In this document: positions 1-12,239 of the stretch, piece after piece
Position numbering within the stretch: position 1 is the first letter of the stretch
Layout of the letters: every line of letters starts with the position of its first letter
DNA from: Endocalyx cinctus
Lineage: Eukaryota > Ascomycota > Sordariomycetes > Amphisphaeriales > Apiosporaceae
DNA: 64,000 bases
NCBI GenBank assembly: GCA_001600455.1
Contig: BCKC01000009.1
Coordinates: forward strand, 1,984,001 to 2,048,000
Direction of reading: 5' to 3'
Position numbers and translations under genes: made by a program
Notes under the pieces: model-generated
The model's input: the letters and a program-made list of their open reading frames with translations, nothing else
Database searches by the model: none
Told to the model about the DNA's origin: nothing

Positions 1-708
1 CCAAGGTTGCCAACATCCATCCCTAAAACAGGGAGAGAGAGAAGATGGCCTAGATGGCAGATGGCTACTTATTCCTGTCACTATCGCCACTGTATATAAA
101 ATTCATCGATTTGACTCCCTTCCTTGTATTATCTGTATCTATCGAATACGCGAATACGCGCAGCGAACCGAGTACCTATGTAATGAGCAGGTAAGGAGTA
201 ATTAAGATGTGAATAGCGTTTGATATTATCATCTACCCTTCTTAATTTGTCTTGAATTAGTATTTGAGTCAACTTAATACTGTAATTAATCTCTTGGTTT
301 GCGTTTGCAGTCGCATTTGCATTTGCATACGCTTAACCGGCTTCCCGGCTACGCGGCAAACATGCATATGAATATTAAACTTTGTATCTTGAATAAGCGT
401 CTATGAGTGAAGCATGACCTAACGCAAAAGTATAAACGATATCCAAACAGTCTCCTCTAAAGGAATATTTACACGAAATTTCGTAGGTCGATATGTACTG
501 GCTGTACACATAATATGTATATGGGGGATGAGCTATACGCATCATACATCTTATGTGTAGTTGGGTGACCTAGGAATCCTGAAGTGTGCGGAGGTATGAA
601 AAAGGGTATCGGTGATATGAACATAAAAAAACATTCCAAGGTCGTATGCATCAGCATGGTCGCTGGCCAACAAGTCGTATTGTACATAGCTTCTTGCGCA
701 GGTAGTTT
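1..708. other. Gene-free left flank
   Basis: I see no coding region here. The stretch is AT-rich and holds only short open frames without recognisable content. It includes the presumed 3' untranslated region of the minus-strand gene that ends at 709. Any gene cut by the window edge leaves no readable trace. Confidence 0.6.
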
Positions 709-1826
709 CTATAATTCGTCGAATAATCGAAGTGGTCCGTCGTTAACGGAATGGCTAGATCGGCTTTGACGGAACGCCTTTCTAACTTCGTCCGCCATGA
801 CTTCGGCACTTCTAGTGTGGTTGAGCTCGGCGTTTATACCCTCCAAAGACGGTGGCTGTTCATCGTGAGCGTCTGACGTTATCTGCGTGACCATCGACGT
901 TGGCGCGTACTGAGCCACAAAGAAGATAAGCATCATGACGAATACCAGCGTCAACATGATAATCCAAAGAATCCTGAGACGTTTCCTAGTCCGCTCCTGC
1001 CATTCTTTGTCGGCCCTCTCCCAGCCTTCGATGCGATTCCGGACGGTGTCCACCCTCTTGCTGAGAGCCCCTACTTTCAGTCGTCCTATATTTATGCGAT
1101 TCTGTAGTTCTTGTATGCGCTTTCGCTGGTCGTCGAACTGGTCTAGCGAGTCGAGTTGTGTTTCTATCTCGTCGATTAATCCTTCCGATTCCGCTTTGAA
1201 ACTCTTGTCCACTTCTTGCGCCATGCCTGCCAATTCTTTGATGGCAACAATTGTGCCTTGCAGCATACTTAGTCGTTCAAGCACACCGTAGTACGTGTCG
1301 TCTAACCGCTGCATTGTGTCAGTAGAGAGGCAGCCTAAGTCGACTATCGATTTTCTCAGAGTTCTGGTTGAAGTTAGTGATCAGAAATTGGTGCCCCGAA
1401 GAAGTTGATCACCAACCCTATGGATGTGAGTAGCTCCTTTTGTTGCTCCTTTTCCTCTTGTCTATTTATTGTTATTGGGGTCCCCGCGATCGGCCCTGGT
1501 GTGTCGGTGGCTTCGTCCATAACGGATAGATATGTGTTTCGCTTTGACTTCGTATCGGTCGCAACGCTCGGTGTGTTGCCTTCTGACCTGGGCCTATCGA
1601 CAGACGCTCGGGGAAGAGGGAGAGATAGCATCTGTCCGGATAAAATGGGGCTTCGTGTCTCTTTGTCGCGATCTTTTCGGTGTAAATGGGAATGATGATG
1701 TCGAGATGGTTTCGTCGGCGGCGATATCTCAGTGATTGATCGTTTTATTTGGTGACTAGGTCTTGGGGGGGAGGTAGTGACAATTTCAGCTTGTCGAGCA
1801 TCAGGATCGTCATTTTTAGCGGCCAT
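709..1826 (-). CDS. Uncharacterised coiled-coil protein with one membrane anchor
   Basis: Two exons are read: 1413-1826 and 709-1308, giving about 337 aa. The start is the ATG at 1826, which has a good context (ATATCATGG). Longer frames upstream begin only with GTG. The acceptor at 1309 is preceded by a CTGAC branch site. The donor (GTGATC after 1413) is weak, so the join is tentative although it keeps frame. Residues 1-130 are polar and Ser/Pro/His-rich, with basic Ser-Pro segments typical of disordered, phosphorylated regions. Residues about 148-246 are heptad-like and charged (coiled coil). Residues about 250-270 form one hydrophobic segment flanked by basic residues, followed by a short polar tail ending near FDEL. 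This suggests a single-pass, nearly tail-anchored protein with the coiled coil in the cytosol. I do not know its function; I infer it belongs to a conserved filamentous-fungal family. Confidence 0.72.
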
Positions 1827-2523
1827 GATATCGGATGTGGCCGGCTCTAATGGCCAAATGAATAGCTTGTGATAATGATTGTCTTGAGATGTGCAAGTTT
1901 TGGTAAGATCCTTTCGAGTCACAAAGAAACGTCTTAGCTTAGCTCAGTCAGGTCCATGTAACACAACTAGTGTTACAACACAGTATGTAAGCCGAATAAT
2001 CCCCCACCATGGCAAATTCCGTACAATCACATGTCATCTATTTGAGTATCAGACAACCCTTCATACTCTCTGGTAGTCTAGATATCCATATATTATATAA
2101 TACATATGTATGCTGAAACTTTGTTTTACTTTCATATTAAAATGAACAAGCTCCGATTTTGAAACGGTTGCTTGCATGATTTTTCTTTTAAGTAGTTAGA
2201 TCCATATGTATGGTACTTTTAAGGCTACACTGTAGGACCATTGCTATGGACTGGCTAAGCGCATTGCCTACTAGATACTTATTTAGAGAGCCATATTTTT
2301 CTTCAGCCGTGCATATAGCGGTGAGACCTCTTATTTCTGCTTCCGTGGACATCGAGACATAGCAGCCCGGATCTTGGCTGGGTGTATATGGCACAGTATA
2401 TATGACAATTCAAGAATATTGGCCTCTTACCCATCTCTCAGTCTTGACGACGGATGATCCTATTTTGAGCTGTAGGTATGCGCGTGAATAGTTGTTTCCT
2501 AGGCTAACTACCGAGAGGTTTGC
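1827..2523. other. Intergenic, CGR1 3' side to next gene's promoter
   Basis: No gene is seen. Both neighbours are on the minus strand, so this stretch carries the CGR1 3' untranslated region and the promoter/leader of the coiled-coil gene. A 68-codon minus-strand frame at 2188-2394 has no recognisable content. Confidence 0.55.
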
Positions 2524-3021
2524 TCAAGAGTTCAAGAGTTTATTCCTCTTCTCTCTCCGCTTTAGTCGTTCGACTCGCTTTTTATGCATCTTCTCGGCCA
2601 TCTTCTCGTATCTTTCCTTTTCTTCCTTCGCGGCTCGTTTATCTTTTATAGCTTGTACGCGTTGCTGTAGACGATATGTTATTTAGAAATCTCGTCTTAA
2701 TATTGTAGTAGGCCGTGACCACGTAAACGAAAGAACAACTTACTTTTCTCTCCGTCTCTTTTTCCTCCTTCATTTCCTTCTCTTTCGCCTTCATCGCGGC
2801 CATTTCTATACGCTGCTTTGATCGCTTCTCGAAAGAAGTAAGACCGGCTGTCGGCCGGAAGGCCTTTCGCGGCACATGCCATTGTTTGCCTTGATCGTGG
2901 AAGAATGCGTAAGCTTCTGGTTTTGACCCTTTCAATCGAAACAGTGAAATATGACTATACCATTCTTCCGCATGCCGTGGGGCGCAGGCTGAGATGCCGT
3001 TTCGCTACCTTCGGTAGACAT
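2524..3021 (-). CDS. CGR1: rRNA-processing protein Cgr1
   Basis: Three exons (2961-3021, 2744-2889, 2524-2664) join to 115 aa, the usual size for Cgr1. Both introns are in frame: a GTATAG donor after MRKNG, and a GTAAGT donor at 2743 with a CTACAG acceptor at 2665. The protein has the family hallmarks. These are a short N-terminal tail, the core [20 protein letters not shown] (about residues 21-40), and then a continuous Lys/Arg/Glu-rich helix containing [16 protein letters not shown], which ends in [11 protein letters not shown]. Cgr1 is a small nucleolar protein needed for 60S ribosomal subunit assembly and pre-rRNA processing, and its charged C-terminal half is expected to be a coiled coil. 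A single-exon reading would stop within intron 2, so the splicing decides the product. Identification is strong from sequence. Confidence 0.95.
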
Positions 3022-6000
3022 TATGAGGATCGGCTAGCTTGTGTTAAAAGTACGAAGTGAAATATTCGGAGCGCCGGGTGATTGAAATTTCCGGAAATCT
3101 GCGAAATAGGTTGGGAGGGAGGTATAATTTTTTTTTTCCTTCTTTTTCTTCTTTTCCTCGCCCTTTTCAGATAAGTAATGCCGGCCAAATTGCGTCGGAT
3201 TGCACCCAGTCGTATAATATTGTCTGGCGAGGCTGTCGCAAGTATGAAGAGCATAAAAATTTTTGAGAAGAGTTGATGTGGGGCAATAATTTTTCAAAAG
3301 GCTAAATTCTGACTAAGGCTGTGCCTATCATTTCCTATTGGATTAATTTAACTTTTTTACGTTACAGCTCTGAAACACCCACAATCCCATCCCGCACTTG
3401 GTATTTTTCAGGGTCCAAAGCTATTTCATTAATTTGTGTCTTAGTTGTTTTTAGAATGTCTTAGTTTTCTCTTGTTGCTTTTCTCTTCTTCTTTTTCATG
3501 AAGCGGTTATTGAACTACTCCGGTAAATACGATACGTTAAGCTACGAGGGATAGCCTTGCTTAACAAAGTTACGAGACGTAATGGAGGGAAAAAAAGAAG
3601 AAAAAAGACTAGTGTTGAATTATTACTTGATATATCGTCATATTGCTTTTATATCTATACTACGCCCCGCTCATCTTTAAATAACTCCACAACAAATTTC
3701 CACTGACATCGTCACTTGACTCTATTCAAGGATTCAATTGTTGATAGTGTAGTATAGATTCCCGACGCCATCATTAAACTGTGGAGAACGAGGCTGGGGC
3801 ACAAAGGGGTGTAGCCGCCGTCAATATTGTGATTAGGATGGAAAGTTATCCAAGATTTCAATATTTATGAAACCACATAAAATATATTCTAGTTGTGGTA
3901 ACTCTCTCCGTAATCTTGTCAGCCGTTATCCGTTTAGTCGCTGCTCAGGTGTGCCGAGTCCAAGCTACTACTAATTTTATCAAGTACTGTACGGAGTATA
4001 GTATACGTGTAAGTATCTGTAATGTTGGTTCAAGGAAGTTCTTCGTTTTGTTTCTCTCCTTAACTAACTCCCCGTCAAATAAGAACTCAGCTAATGATAG
4101 TGATTTGCTTGCATCTGCAGTAGTGCCATATGCAGTGTGTATGTATGCTACTCAATTCAGCATAGTATTGCATTTCCAGCTTACGGAGCATGATCCCTTA
4201 TGGTTCTGGTGCATATACAGTTACGAGTCTCCTGGTATATCCTTTTTATCCGGCCAGTATGATAAACATTTGTATACTACATAACTCTACCCGTACTATC
4301 ATGCATCCTTTATGTGGACATGCCGATTTCGTACATCGTCAAGAAGTTGTCTGATTGTTTGGTTGTCTGTACTTGTGAACATTCATTAGCCACAGACAAC
4401 TAGTTATTACTAAAGGCAATTGTTTAAGACACGTGCCGTTAAAAGAGAGAGCGAAGAAAAAAAAGGGAGTATACATTACCGATTTAGGGCCGATAATACG
4501 CAGCATATATGTAGTAGGATCGATCTTTACGGTAATGAGTTCATAATATGCTCTTCGCGTAGATTAAAAAGGAAAGCGGTCGGTTCGGCTGCGTTGAGTA
4601 TGGATACTTCCTGGCCAGGATTCAACATCTCATCCATCCATACGTCTGTGAGAACCTGGTCAGCAGATTCAAGTTACGGGGCAGCCGGGGTCAGGGCTAT
4701 CCAGGCACCGATCCACAAAACAAAAACCAACCATTTTTCCTCCTTGCCCCTTTTTACATAGTCTGTCGTGTAAACATCCACTTTGCACCCATCCACTCAT
4801 AAATAAAAGAGATATCTTGACATCATGTACATATCTGTCTACCCGCGCTAGGCACTTGCAATACAAAAGTGAAGTATTCTCCGTATTAAGTGCCTCATTG
4901 AGAGTTTAGCAGCACAAAAGGGCCGGTCATGAACACTTGACATGGGGTTTGGAGGGGAGTACAGATTAATAGGTAATACGATGTGTAAATAAAGATCAGC
5001 ACTTTGACCAGTTGAACATATCCGTTATATGTACATATACCCGCAGACACTACACAGCTAACATCCCTACGCAGTACATAGTACACAGTAATGTACACAA
5101 CACGCAGCTGATAACACAGTGTAATCGGCTATTCATCTTAAAAGTACACACAATATTTACAACAACCATAAAAAAAATGACTGAGACATAATCTGATAAT
5201 AAAGGATATACTATATACGTCTAGACCTACGTTAGGGAAGAACGAGAAAAGAAGAAGAAAAAAAGAACACTAAAAAACTCGATTAATTGTGAATAAGAAA
5301 AAGAAAAAAAAAAAGATAACGAGTTGATGCAGGAACAGACCGCTCATTCAGAATTGGGAGCTGGGTTTACCTACATACGTACATATAGGTTCTAGATTGA
5401 GAAAAGTCTCCGTGTTAAGCTACTATGGTATATTTCGGGGTTGCCATCCCATGATTTATCCTCACCCTGACTCGTTAAATACAAAAAAAAGCGATCGTCG
5501 GCAGCGTCTCGGTAATGTGTGCCTCATCCTATCTAGGTAATCGTAGATAAATCCTACAAACCGAGAGGGAACTTGGAAGGGTGATTGGTTAGTGGACTTT
5601 CAGCCCATCTGACTTTTGGCGTTGAAACGGTTGGACTCTTCACTTCGGTTACGTGGTCTGACTGCATATCAAAAAGTATTCAGGTCGTAGTGTATCCGTA
5701 GTCGGCATAGCAACTGAATATTGCTCAATTATAATGTGATATGGATAGATAGGATTTTATATTCATTAGTAGTGTGCGTATATATCAAGTGTTTGATTTG
5801 TTTCTTATTTCTTTTTTTATTATTATTATGTGAATCTTGATTGTATCTTGCTATACGCATATAACTATTTTCCTAAATGTTTGAGTAATCTCGATATAAT
5901 CGTGTTACTACGTATGTTAAACAATAATAGAAAAAAAAAAACTGGAGTTGATAATTTACGAGTTTAGAACCAAGAACCATACTATATACTTTTTTCACTA

Positions 6001-7422
6001 CGGAGGATTAACTACAAGTACGCAATGCGTAGATATATACTATGTACAAGTAATTTGATGGATGCCACACCCAGTCACCAGTGAACAATTGGAAGGAGGG
6101 TATAATCCGAACATATTATAGTGGAGAGATTGAGGATGAGATTTGTTTTCTTGGTTTGTTTGTGCATGCTGGTAAAATCTACACATACAACGGATATCTG
6201 CACCTTAATTAACTCTCTCCCATTATTTCAATCCCAGTTAATAACAATTTGAGTAGGTAACCAAGGAACTCCCCTGTCTTGGGAAAATACTTACTATGTA
6301 TATGTATATAAACCTAATGTTTCTAAGCCAAATTACATACTACAAGTATAGTATATACGTATAATACCGCGTATTACATTATGTACTTTTATTAATGTGC
6401 ATCAGGTGCATCAGATACACCTGGTACAACTAAATACGCTATGCAGGAGTAGGGAAGATAGGAAGATAGGAAGATAGGAATATAAGGAATAAATTAGTGT
6501 AGCAATGGTACTTGACATATCCGGTAACGTGCACTGGTATACCTGGGACACACAGCCCTAATCAGAAAGTTAGTAGTGTATAACAATGTACTGTGGTGTA
6601 AGTAAGTACTGTATTCCGGTACCTACATAAACGTATACATACTCGCATACAAACTTGTATACCTATAGGTAGTATACCTAGGCAGTAGGTAGTACTGTAG
6701 TGTATTAAGTTAGTATAGAACCGCACTGACCATTGACGCCAATCCAATTACCCACTAAAAATACCTGGTAAAGTGGTAGACATAGTACGTATACGGAATA
6801 AAAAATAATAATAATGAAAAACAGTAGGTACCGGGGTACATCAGTTAGGTACGTATACGTTAACCTTGTAATTTCGTTCAGTATTAGTTGATCTCTTCTG
6901 GACGATCTAACCTTTAATGGGTTCTGTTTAGTGGCTTGTGTGTTGTTGCTACTGTTCCCTTTTCCCAATTATTCTCTTATTCTTCTCTCCCGCATACGGT
7001 CCCTTGTCTTGCACTTGTCTTGTCTGGTCTGGGTGCTGGCTCTGCCTGGGTATCTGGTCTGGGTCCTTGCTGTTCTGATCTGATCAATCTGGTTTAACTA
7101 AGTTCTACCTAACTAAACCTAGTCTACCCTCATTCTCATCGTTCAACTTTACCTTTCCCTCCTCTTCACTATTTTTTTCTTACTTTCATTTTTCGTCCTA
7201 CACCTTCACCTCCATCACACATGTCAACATTTTTGGCTCAATTCCAGTAGCAAGTCTCTTTTTTTTCGTCTGATTTGCTCTGGTCTTGGCCGTCCGCTCC
7301 TTTATTTCATCAACTTTTTTATCTCTTTACCATTCACGTATTTTCCCTAATTTTAAAATCAATCTTCCGGCGAATCTGCGAATAAGAGGAAAATACCATA
7401 GACATCATATTAATTTGCTGTT

Positions 7423-7528
7423 TATGACTCGGGATTACATCGAAACAAAAAAAGAAGATATATTTTTAATAGTAAAAGAAGAAGAAAAAAAAAGGAAAAT
7501 TAAAATAAAATCAATTTGTTTATTTTAG
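7423..7528 (+). promoter_or_regulatory. Upstream ORF, 34 codons, in leader of next gene
   Basis: An ATG at 7423 opens a Lys/Glu-rich frame that ends with TAG, about 300 nt before the main start at 7825. If the leader is unspliced here it would act as an upstream ORF. There is no evidence of its own protein function. Confidence 0.25.
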
Positions 7529-7592
7529 AGGTACAACAACTTTACCTTCCCCCTCTTTACTTACATATTGTTGTATTTATTATTGTTTCGTT

Positions 7593-7820
7593 ATGGCCTC
7601 ATTAATCTATTTAGGTGATTATCAACTGACACTTTTTAACTTGACAGTAATTAGTACCGGTTACAACCTGTATATTTTCAACAGACCGCGAAAATCACCC
7701 GAAAACTCGACGATTCGTTCGCATCGATTGACCTACGTGCGCGAGTTTTCAGTACCGCCTTATGACACGTCGTTGCATCTAGCTGCTTCTCCCTTTGGAT
7801 GTCGGGAAGCAGCTTGCTAG
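7593..7820 (+). promoter_or_regulatory. Upstream ORF ending 4 nt before the main ATG
   Basis: An ATG in good context (GTTATGGCC) starts a 75-codon frame. Its TAG at 7818-7820 lies four bases before the main start ATG at 7825. A second out-of-frame ATG at 7799 overlaps the main start. Together these would strongly limit initiation at 7825 or allow reinitiation. A leader intron ending near 7648 (CTGAC ... TTGACAG) could remove its first part, so whether it is in the mature mRNA is unknown. Confidence 0.3.
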
Positions 7821-7824
7821 GAAT

Positions 7825-10815
7825 ATGGCTGCAGTATACACGACTAACAGCCCGGCTGGGGCCAATACAATTCAGGATGTTGGGGATTCGATAAACTCGC
7901 AGTTTCGGTTTCAAGATTCCAATGACCAAGGAATGCTTGATCAAGCGAGCGATTCAAGCAGCCCCCAACCCTCTCCTCGAATCAATTTCCCTCCTCCTCC
8001 GAATCCGCCGTTCACTTTCCCCGCTCGTCCTTCGTCCTCGGCCCCGTCCTCTTTATCTCGCGCATCAGGACGACGGACTCAATCTGTAATAGAAATCTCG
8101 GACCGTGGAATTGATGGTGATATGCCACTATCTGGCCGGGCTCGCCGGTCTCCAGCTCTTCCAGATTTCAGTTTCAATCCAAGTTCTATGCTCAGTCCGG
8201 AAAGTGCGAATCGTTCAACGAAATCTCCAGCTCTACCCGATTTCTCGTTCAATCCAGGAGCGGATCTCAGTTCAGATCTCGATTCGGATGGTTCCTTCCT
8301 GAGTCCACCACATTCTCCGCTGTCGCCGAGGGCGATACCTATCCGCAATGGCCACCGTCGAGGTGGAAGCGAATTTGTGGGTGGTAAACTGAAATCGGGA
8401 GAATCAATCACTGTTATGAGCACCAGTCCGACCAAGTCTGAAGGTGGTTTTGCATCCCCATCTTTGTCTCCCGTCACTGCGACCCATCCTCGAAGAGGGC
8501 ATGCCCATCGTCGCTCTGCCGCTATCTCCAGCCACGACCTTACTCTTATTCTTCAGCCTAAAAACACAAATACCTTGAGAGGTAACAGTGCGCCCAACAG
8601 TCCCGTCGCCATGGACGATAAACCACGAACATTTCCTGATCTGAAGCCGGATGCGGACGCTGATCACACCAAGGAAAATGTGAAGTTGGAAGAAGAGAGC
8701 CAGCCAAAGACGGAGGAAACTCCCGTTGAATCACCATCTCAACCGAGCCCGAGGCCAGCTACACGAGCACGAGTTGGCTTTTCCGACAAGCTCGAGTTTA
8801 TACCTCGCCCTCTTTCTCTCGTTTCCGTCGACACAACCAGCACAGCTACGGCGCGCCCCGGACATTCAGTTTCTGGCAGTCTTTCTTCGATCATATCGTT
8901 GACAAATTCCACAACCGCAGACCGTGATCCTCTACATCTGCTTAGCTCTCCTACCTCGAGCAGCAAGTCCACTTCTCGTCCCAGTACCGCAGGTGCTGTT
9001 CTAGAACGTACTCCAAGCTTGGTTTATCACCCTGACACGTCATCGTCTCCAAGACGGAATTCTATATCTTTGCTGATTGATGTTCCTACTGGTGATGTGT
9101 CTCAGCCCGCCGTACCAAGCCCGGGGAAAACACCAAAGCGATGGTCATTCTGGGGCTTGGAGCCGTTTAGTAACAGTGGGTCGCCCACCAAACAACGTCC
9201 CGTCAGTGCCAGCTCGTCTGACCTGGCACCAAAACCATCGGAGTCAGTCGTTTTGCCTTCTGAACAGCCCGAGGGGGGTGTCGAGGCTGGTGCTGCTGTC
9301 AAGGAAAACAAGAAAGTAAAAGGAAAGAAGAAAAAGCAGAAGAAGGTCAAATCGTGGGCTGGTTCTATTCTCACCCGAAAACAGAAATCCCGCTCTCACA
9401 AATCGAAGTCGCGACGATCACAAACTCCACCCTTGCATCTTAAATCGAAAGATGACACTGAAGTGGATGAAAATATGGACGGGTTTCAGCCAGCGCATAC
9501 ATCTTCTTTCTTGACTATACCTGGTGAATTACCATCTGGCAATTCTCACAACGCTGGAAATGCAAGGCCTCGACGAAATTCTGAAGATGATCCTTCTTTT
9601 ACAATGATTGATCTCGATGCTGCCCTAGGTCCCTTCAATACTCCTTCGGGGCGTGATCAGTTATGGGAGGAGGCACAACGATCAGGTGCCCCGCAAAAAC
9701 GACAACTTCACAGCGCTGCCGGCATGAGAGGTTTTAGCGGCCCCGGTATGCATTATCATCGTCGAGCTGAGAGTGCACCTGAAATGCCTCCTTTCGAAGC
9801 TGGCCGATTCGGAATCCACCGATTTGGTAGCTCTTCAACGATGGCTGATGTGTTCGAGGAGGATGAAGAAGATGAAGAAGGGGAAGAAGACGACGAGGAA
9901 GATGACGATGAAGAAGAGTCCGGAACGAGTCAATCAGACGAATCGGCAGAAGAAATTGGAGAAAGCGTCGCGATGGGTTCAGACAAAGGATCTGATACGG
10001 ACGATGCTGCTTCAACACCTACCCAAGATCGGACGCAGGGAAAACTTGAGCCCCTAAACCTGGTCCCGGATAACGTTATTGCCAGTCGCAAGAGCAGCGG
10101 ATCAAGCATAGAAATGCTGCGTCCCGGATCGAGAGTGATAGCGGAGAATTCATCGGCCATGCTCCAAGGCGATGTCATTGTGGAGGAAGTTCGGCGCCAT
10201 TCATACCACCCTGGTACACACCAGCCGGAATTTACTTACCCTTCATTCCAAGGTCCACGCAAGGGTTCAAGCAGCAAACACCCTGCACCCGTCGAAGTTT
10301 CTGCTGCCGTCCTCCCTCCACCAACGGTAACACCAATCAGCCCGTACTCCATAAATCATTCTTCCGCAATTCCTTCGCCCCTTTCTCCGATGTCGTACGA
10401 TGCGCAACGTATCTCAACGGCTCCGTCATCGATTACGGACGAAAGCAATTTCCAATCGTTATTAATGGGAGAGCCAGGGCCGGAGGTGGTTCGAATGTCC
10501 TTCGATGTCCCGTCATTAACAGATAGTAACTCGACAATGACGCGGGAGAGCACCTATGCTTCTGGCGTTCGCCCCCGCAACCGGCCATTTCACGATCAAC
10601 GTCCAGCTTCGTTCACATCCACGGCATTTGGTCGGCGCCGATCTAGCTTGGCTAGTCTCAGTCGTCTCATTAGTAGTGCGCACGGAGAACGAAGCAAGTT
10701 GAGTATGGAGGTTCCCCTCGACAGTGAGCCAGAAAAGAAATCAAAATCGAGCAAATCAAGGCGATTAGGTCGCATGATGCAATTCTGGAAATCGAAAGAC
10801 TCGGATGAATCTTAG
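7825..10815 (+). CDS. Large Ser/Pro-rich low-complexity protein
   Basis: A single open exon gives 996 aa. I chose the ATG at 7825 because the frame upstream lacks another ATG. The protein is mostly disordered and rich in Ser-Pro sites. Visible elements in order are: a twice-repeated motif SPALPDFSFNP (residues 109-119 and 134-144); a conserved-looking basic block GHAHRRSAAISSHDLTLIL (about residues 229-247); RVGFSDKLEFIPRPLS near 315-330; a long Lys-rich run ending KSWAGSILTRK (about 500-520); an acidic Glu/Asp tract (about 675-695); and a basic C-terminus with GRMMQFWKSK. There is no signal peptide or membrane segment. Relatives are often named cell wall proline-rich protein in fungal annotation, but nothing in the sequence shows a wall location. 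A cytoplasmic or cortical scaffold phosphorylated by proline-directed kinases is equally plausible. The function is unknown. Confidence 0.85.
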   Translation: MAAVYTTNSPAGANTIQDVGDSINSQFRFQDSNDQGMLDQASDSSSPQPSPRINFPPPPNPPFTFPARPSSSAPSSLSRASGRRTQSVIEISDRGIDGDMPLSGRARRSPALPDFSFNPSSMLSPESANRSTKSPALPDFSFNPGADLSSDLDSDGSFLSPPHSPLSPRAIPIRNGHRRGGSEFVGGKLKSGESITVMSTSPTKSEGGFASPSLSPVTATHPRRGHAHRRSAAISSHDLTLILQPKNTNTLRGNSAPNSPVAMDDKPRTFPDLKPDADADHTKENVKLEEESQPKTEETPVESPSQPSPRPATRARVGFSDKLEFIPRPLSLVSVDTTSTATARPGHSVSGSLSSIISLTNSTTADRDPLHLLSSPTSSSKSTSRPSTAGAVLERTPSLVYHPDTSSSPRRNSISLLIDVPTGDVSQPAVPSPGKTPKRWSFWGLEPFSNSGSPTKQRPVSASSSDLAPKPSESVVLPSEQPEGGVEAGAAVKENKKVKGKKKKQKKVKSWAGSILTRKQKSRSHKSKSRRSQTPPLHLKSKDDTEVDENMDGFQPAHTSSFLTIPGELPSGNSHNAGNARPRRNSEDDPSFTMIDLDAALGPFNTPSGRDQLWEEAQRSGAPQKRQLHSAAGMRGFSGPGMHYHRRAESAPEMPPFEAGRFGIHRFGSSSTMADVFEEDEEDEEGEEDDEEDDDEEESGTSQSDESAEEIGESVAMGSDKGSDTDDAASTPTQDRTQGKLEPLNLVPDNVIASRKSSGSSIEMLRPGSRVIAENSSAMLQGDVIVEEVRRHSYHPGTHQPEFTYPSFQGPRKGSSSKHPAPVEVSAAVLPPPTVTPISPYSINHSSAIPSPLSPMSYDAQRISTAPSSITDESNFQSLLMGEPGPEVVRMSFDVPSLTDSNSTMTRESTYASGVRPRNRPFHDQRPASFTSTAFGRRRSSLASLSRLISSAHGERSKLSMEVPLDSEPEKKSKSSKSRRLGRMMQFWKSKDSDES

Positions 10816-12239
10816 AAAGGCACTCATTCAACTTATTTCTGCGCATAAAGGCTTAGGGGAAGGTTTGCGAAAGGATGGGATTGCCATCGACGTATGAACT
10901 GTACAATCTGTTTGTCGGCGATTTAATATGGTCACAATGTTGAAATGATGAGCAACAAAAGTACGAGTTTCGATGAGCATTATCACTCACAATTAAGATT
11001 AAAAGATACTACGACATAGCGATGGTCAAACGGATCTGGAAACCCTTGATCCTTTGAATTCGCCCCTAGGTTATGTGATTTAATTATATGACGACATAAC
11101 GAACAACTACACGGAGAAGAAAACAAGAAGAAAACAAAAACAAAGAAAACGAAAAAAAAAGAAGCCAACTATTTACGGCCTACATAAAGCTCTAGGAGGA
11201 TCGTAAACTGCGGCAGATATATGATCAGAAACGCTAGACATGTGTCCTTTAAGTAGTGGATGAGTTTATTTCCGTGGACATAGCATTGCAAGGGTTGAAG
11301 GGAGGTTGGTGATGGGTAGGCGGGAAAGGAGGGAACGAATATTTCTCATTCCAGAAGCTCAAGATGAGGTGACCAGAACTTTTTTTTATTCTAGTAAAAC
11401 AGGTCACCGTCTGGAATCATATGGGCTTTTGCATGCTTCCAAATGTATACATATAGTAATGAATATACAGCTTTACTGACTGGTATATGTTCGTTTTTTG
11501 CGTAATTTTGATTATCGTTTGTGACATGGTGACTTTTACTAGCAACTAATTTCATTATCAAAATCAGAGGAGCTGACAGTTCCTGTTTAAGGGGTATCCA
11601 TATGTGTCCATATGCGTGTGTATGCGTGAGGTGACCCAAAGGCCTCGGCTTCTCCTTGTTACGGTAGTTGGCCCAGACCGCATAAATAGACTCCTTTAAC
11701 GGCTTCATGCACGGACAGGTACCATTCGTTGCGCTTATTGATTTACTACTACTGTGTACGTACCATAAACCTGTATTCTCCCAAGCTGTAGAAGAGAGAA
11801 GAGAGAAGAGAGGGAGAGAAGAAAAAAAAAACTTTCCCCAATTAGCTACACTTACTACCTAGTACAAATAAATAATCAATTAGTTTACTTTTTCTCTCAA
11901 CACGAAAAAGAACAGTAACATAAAAAAGCATTAAGAGACGAGGAATAATCAAGTAGTTAAGATACTTGCTTAGTTTAGGTATAGCTTAGCTAAAATACCT
12001 GAATAACTCCCTACCAGCCTACCTAGCTGCCTAGGTTACCTACCTTACCTACCTTAATAGTTACTGATCTACAACGACAGCTTTCTATCGAGGAAGAAGA
12101 AGCACTTTATTTTATTATTACATACATTCAATTCTTTTTTTACACCGGAACGTTCAGCAATTAATAATAAAAAAAAAGAAACATACCATACCCCTCCTAA
12201 GACCACCAAAGAAAAGAAAGAGAAAAAGAATCTAAACAC
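10816..12239. other. Intergenic before PEX4
   Basis: No gene is supported. A 105-codon ATG frame on the minus strand (11391-11708) has no recognisable content. The 3' part has A-rich tracts and a cluster of CCTACC/TACCTA motifs (about 12010-12060) shortly before the PEX4 leader. Confidence 0.55.

Larger units (their letters stand above)
3022..7824. other. 4.8 kb intergenic region between divergent genes
   Basis: No gene could be supported. The region separates CGR1 (-) from the large low-complexity gene (+). It is AT-rich with many TAGGTA/TATAC-type motifs (for example 6590-6700) and a short GGAAGATA tandem near 6450-6480. From about 6960 it becomes pyrimidine-rich, like a long fungal 5' leader. 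Frames at 3895-4284 and 4420-4761 start with non-ATG codons and look random. The last 400 nt contain upstream ATGs, described separately. Confidence 0.55.

Noticed and set aside
3895..4284. 129-aa plus-strand frame in the 4.8 kb gap
   Set aside because: Non-ATG start, hydrophobic random composition, no splice context or family resemblance.
11391..11708. 105-aa ATG frame on the minus strand
   Set aside because: No motif and AT-rich codon use unlike the neighbours; kept only as a note in the intergenic entry.
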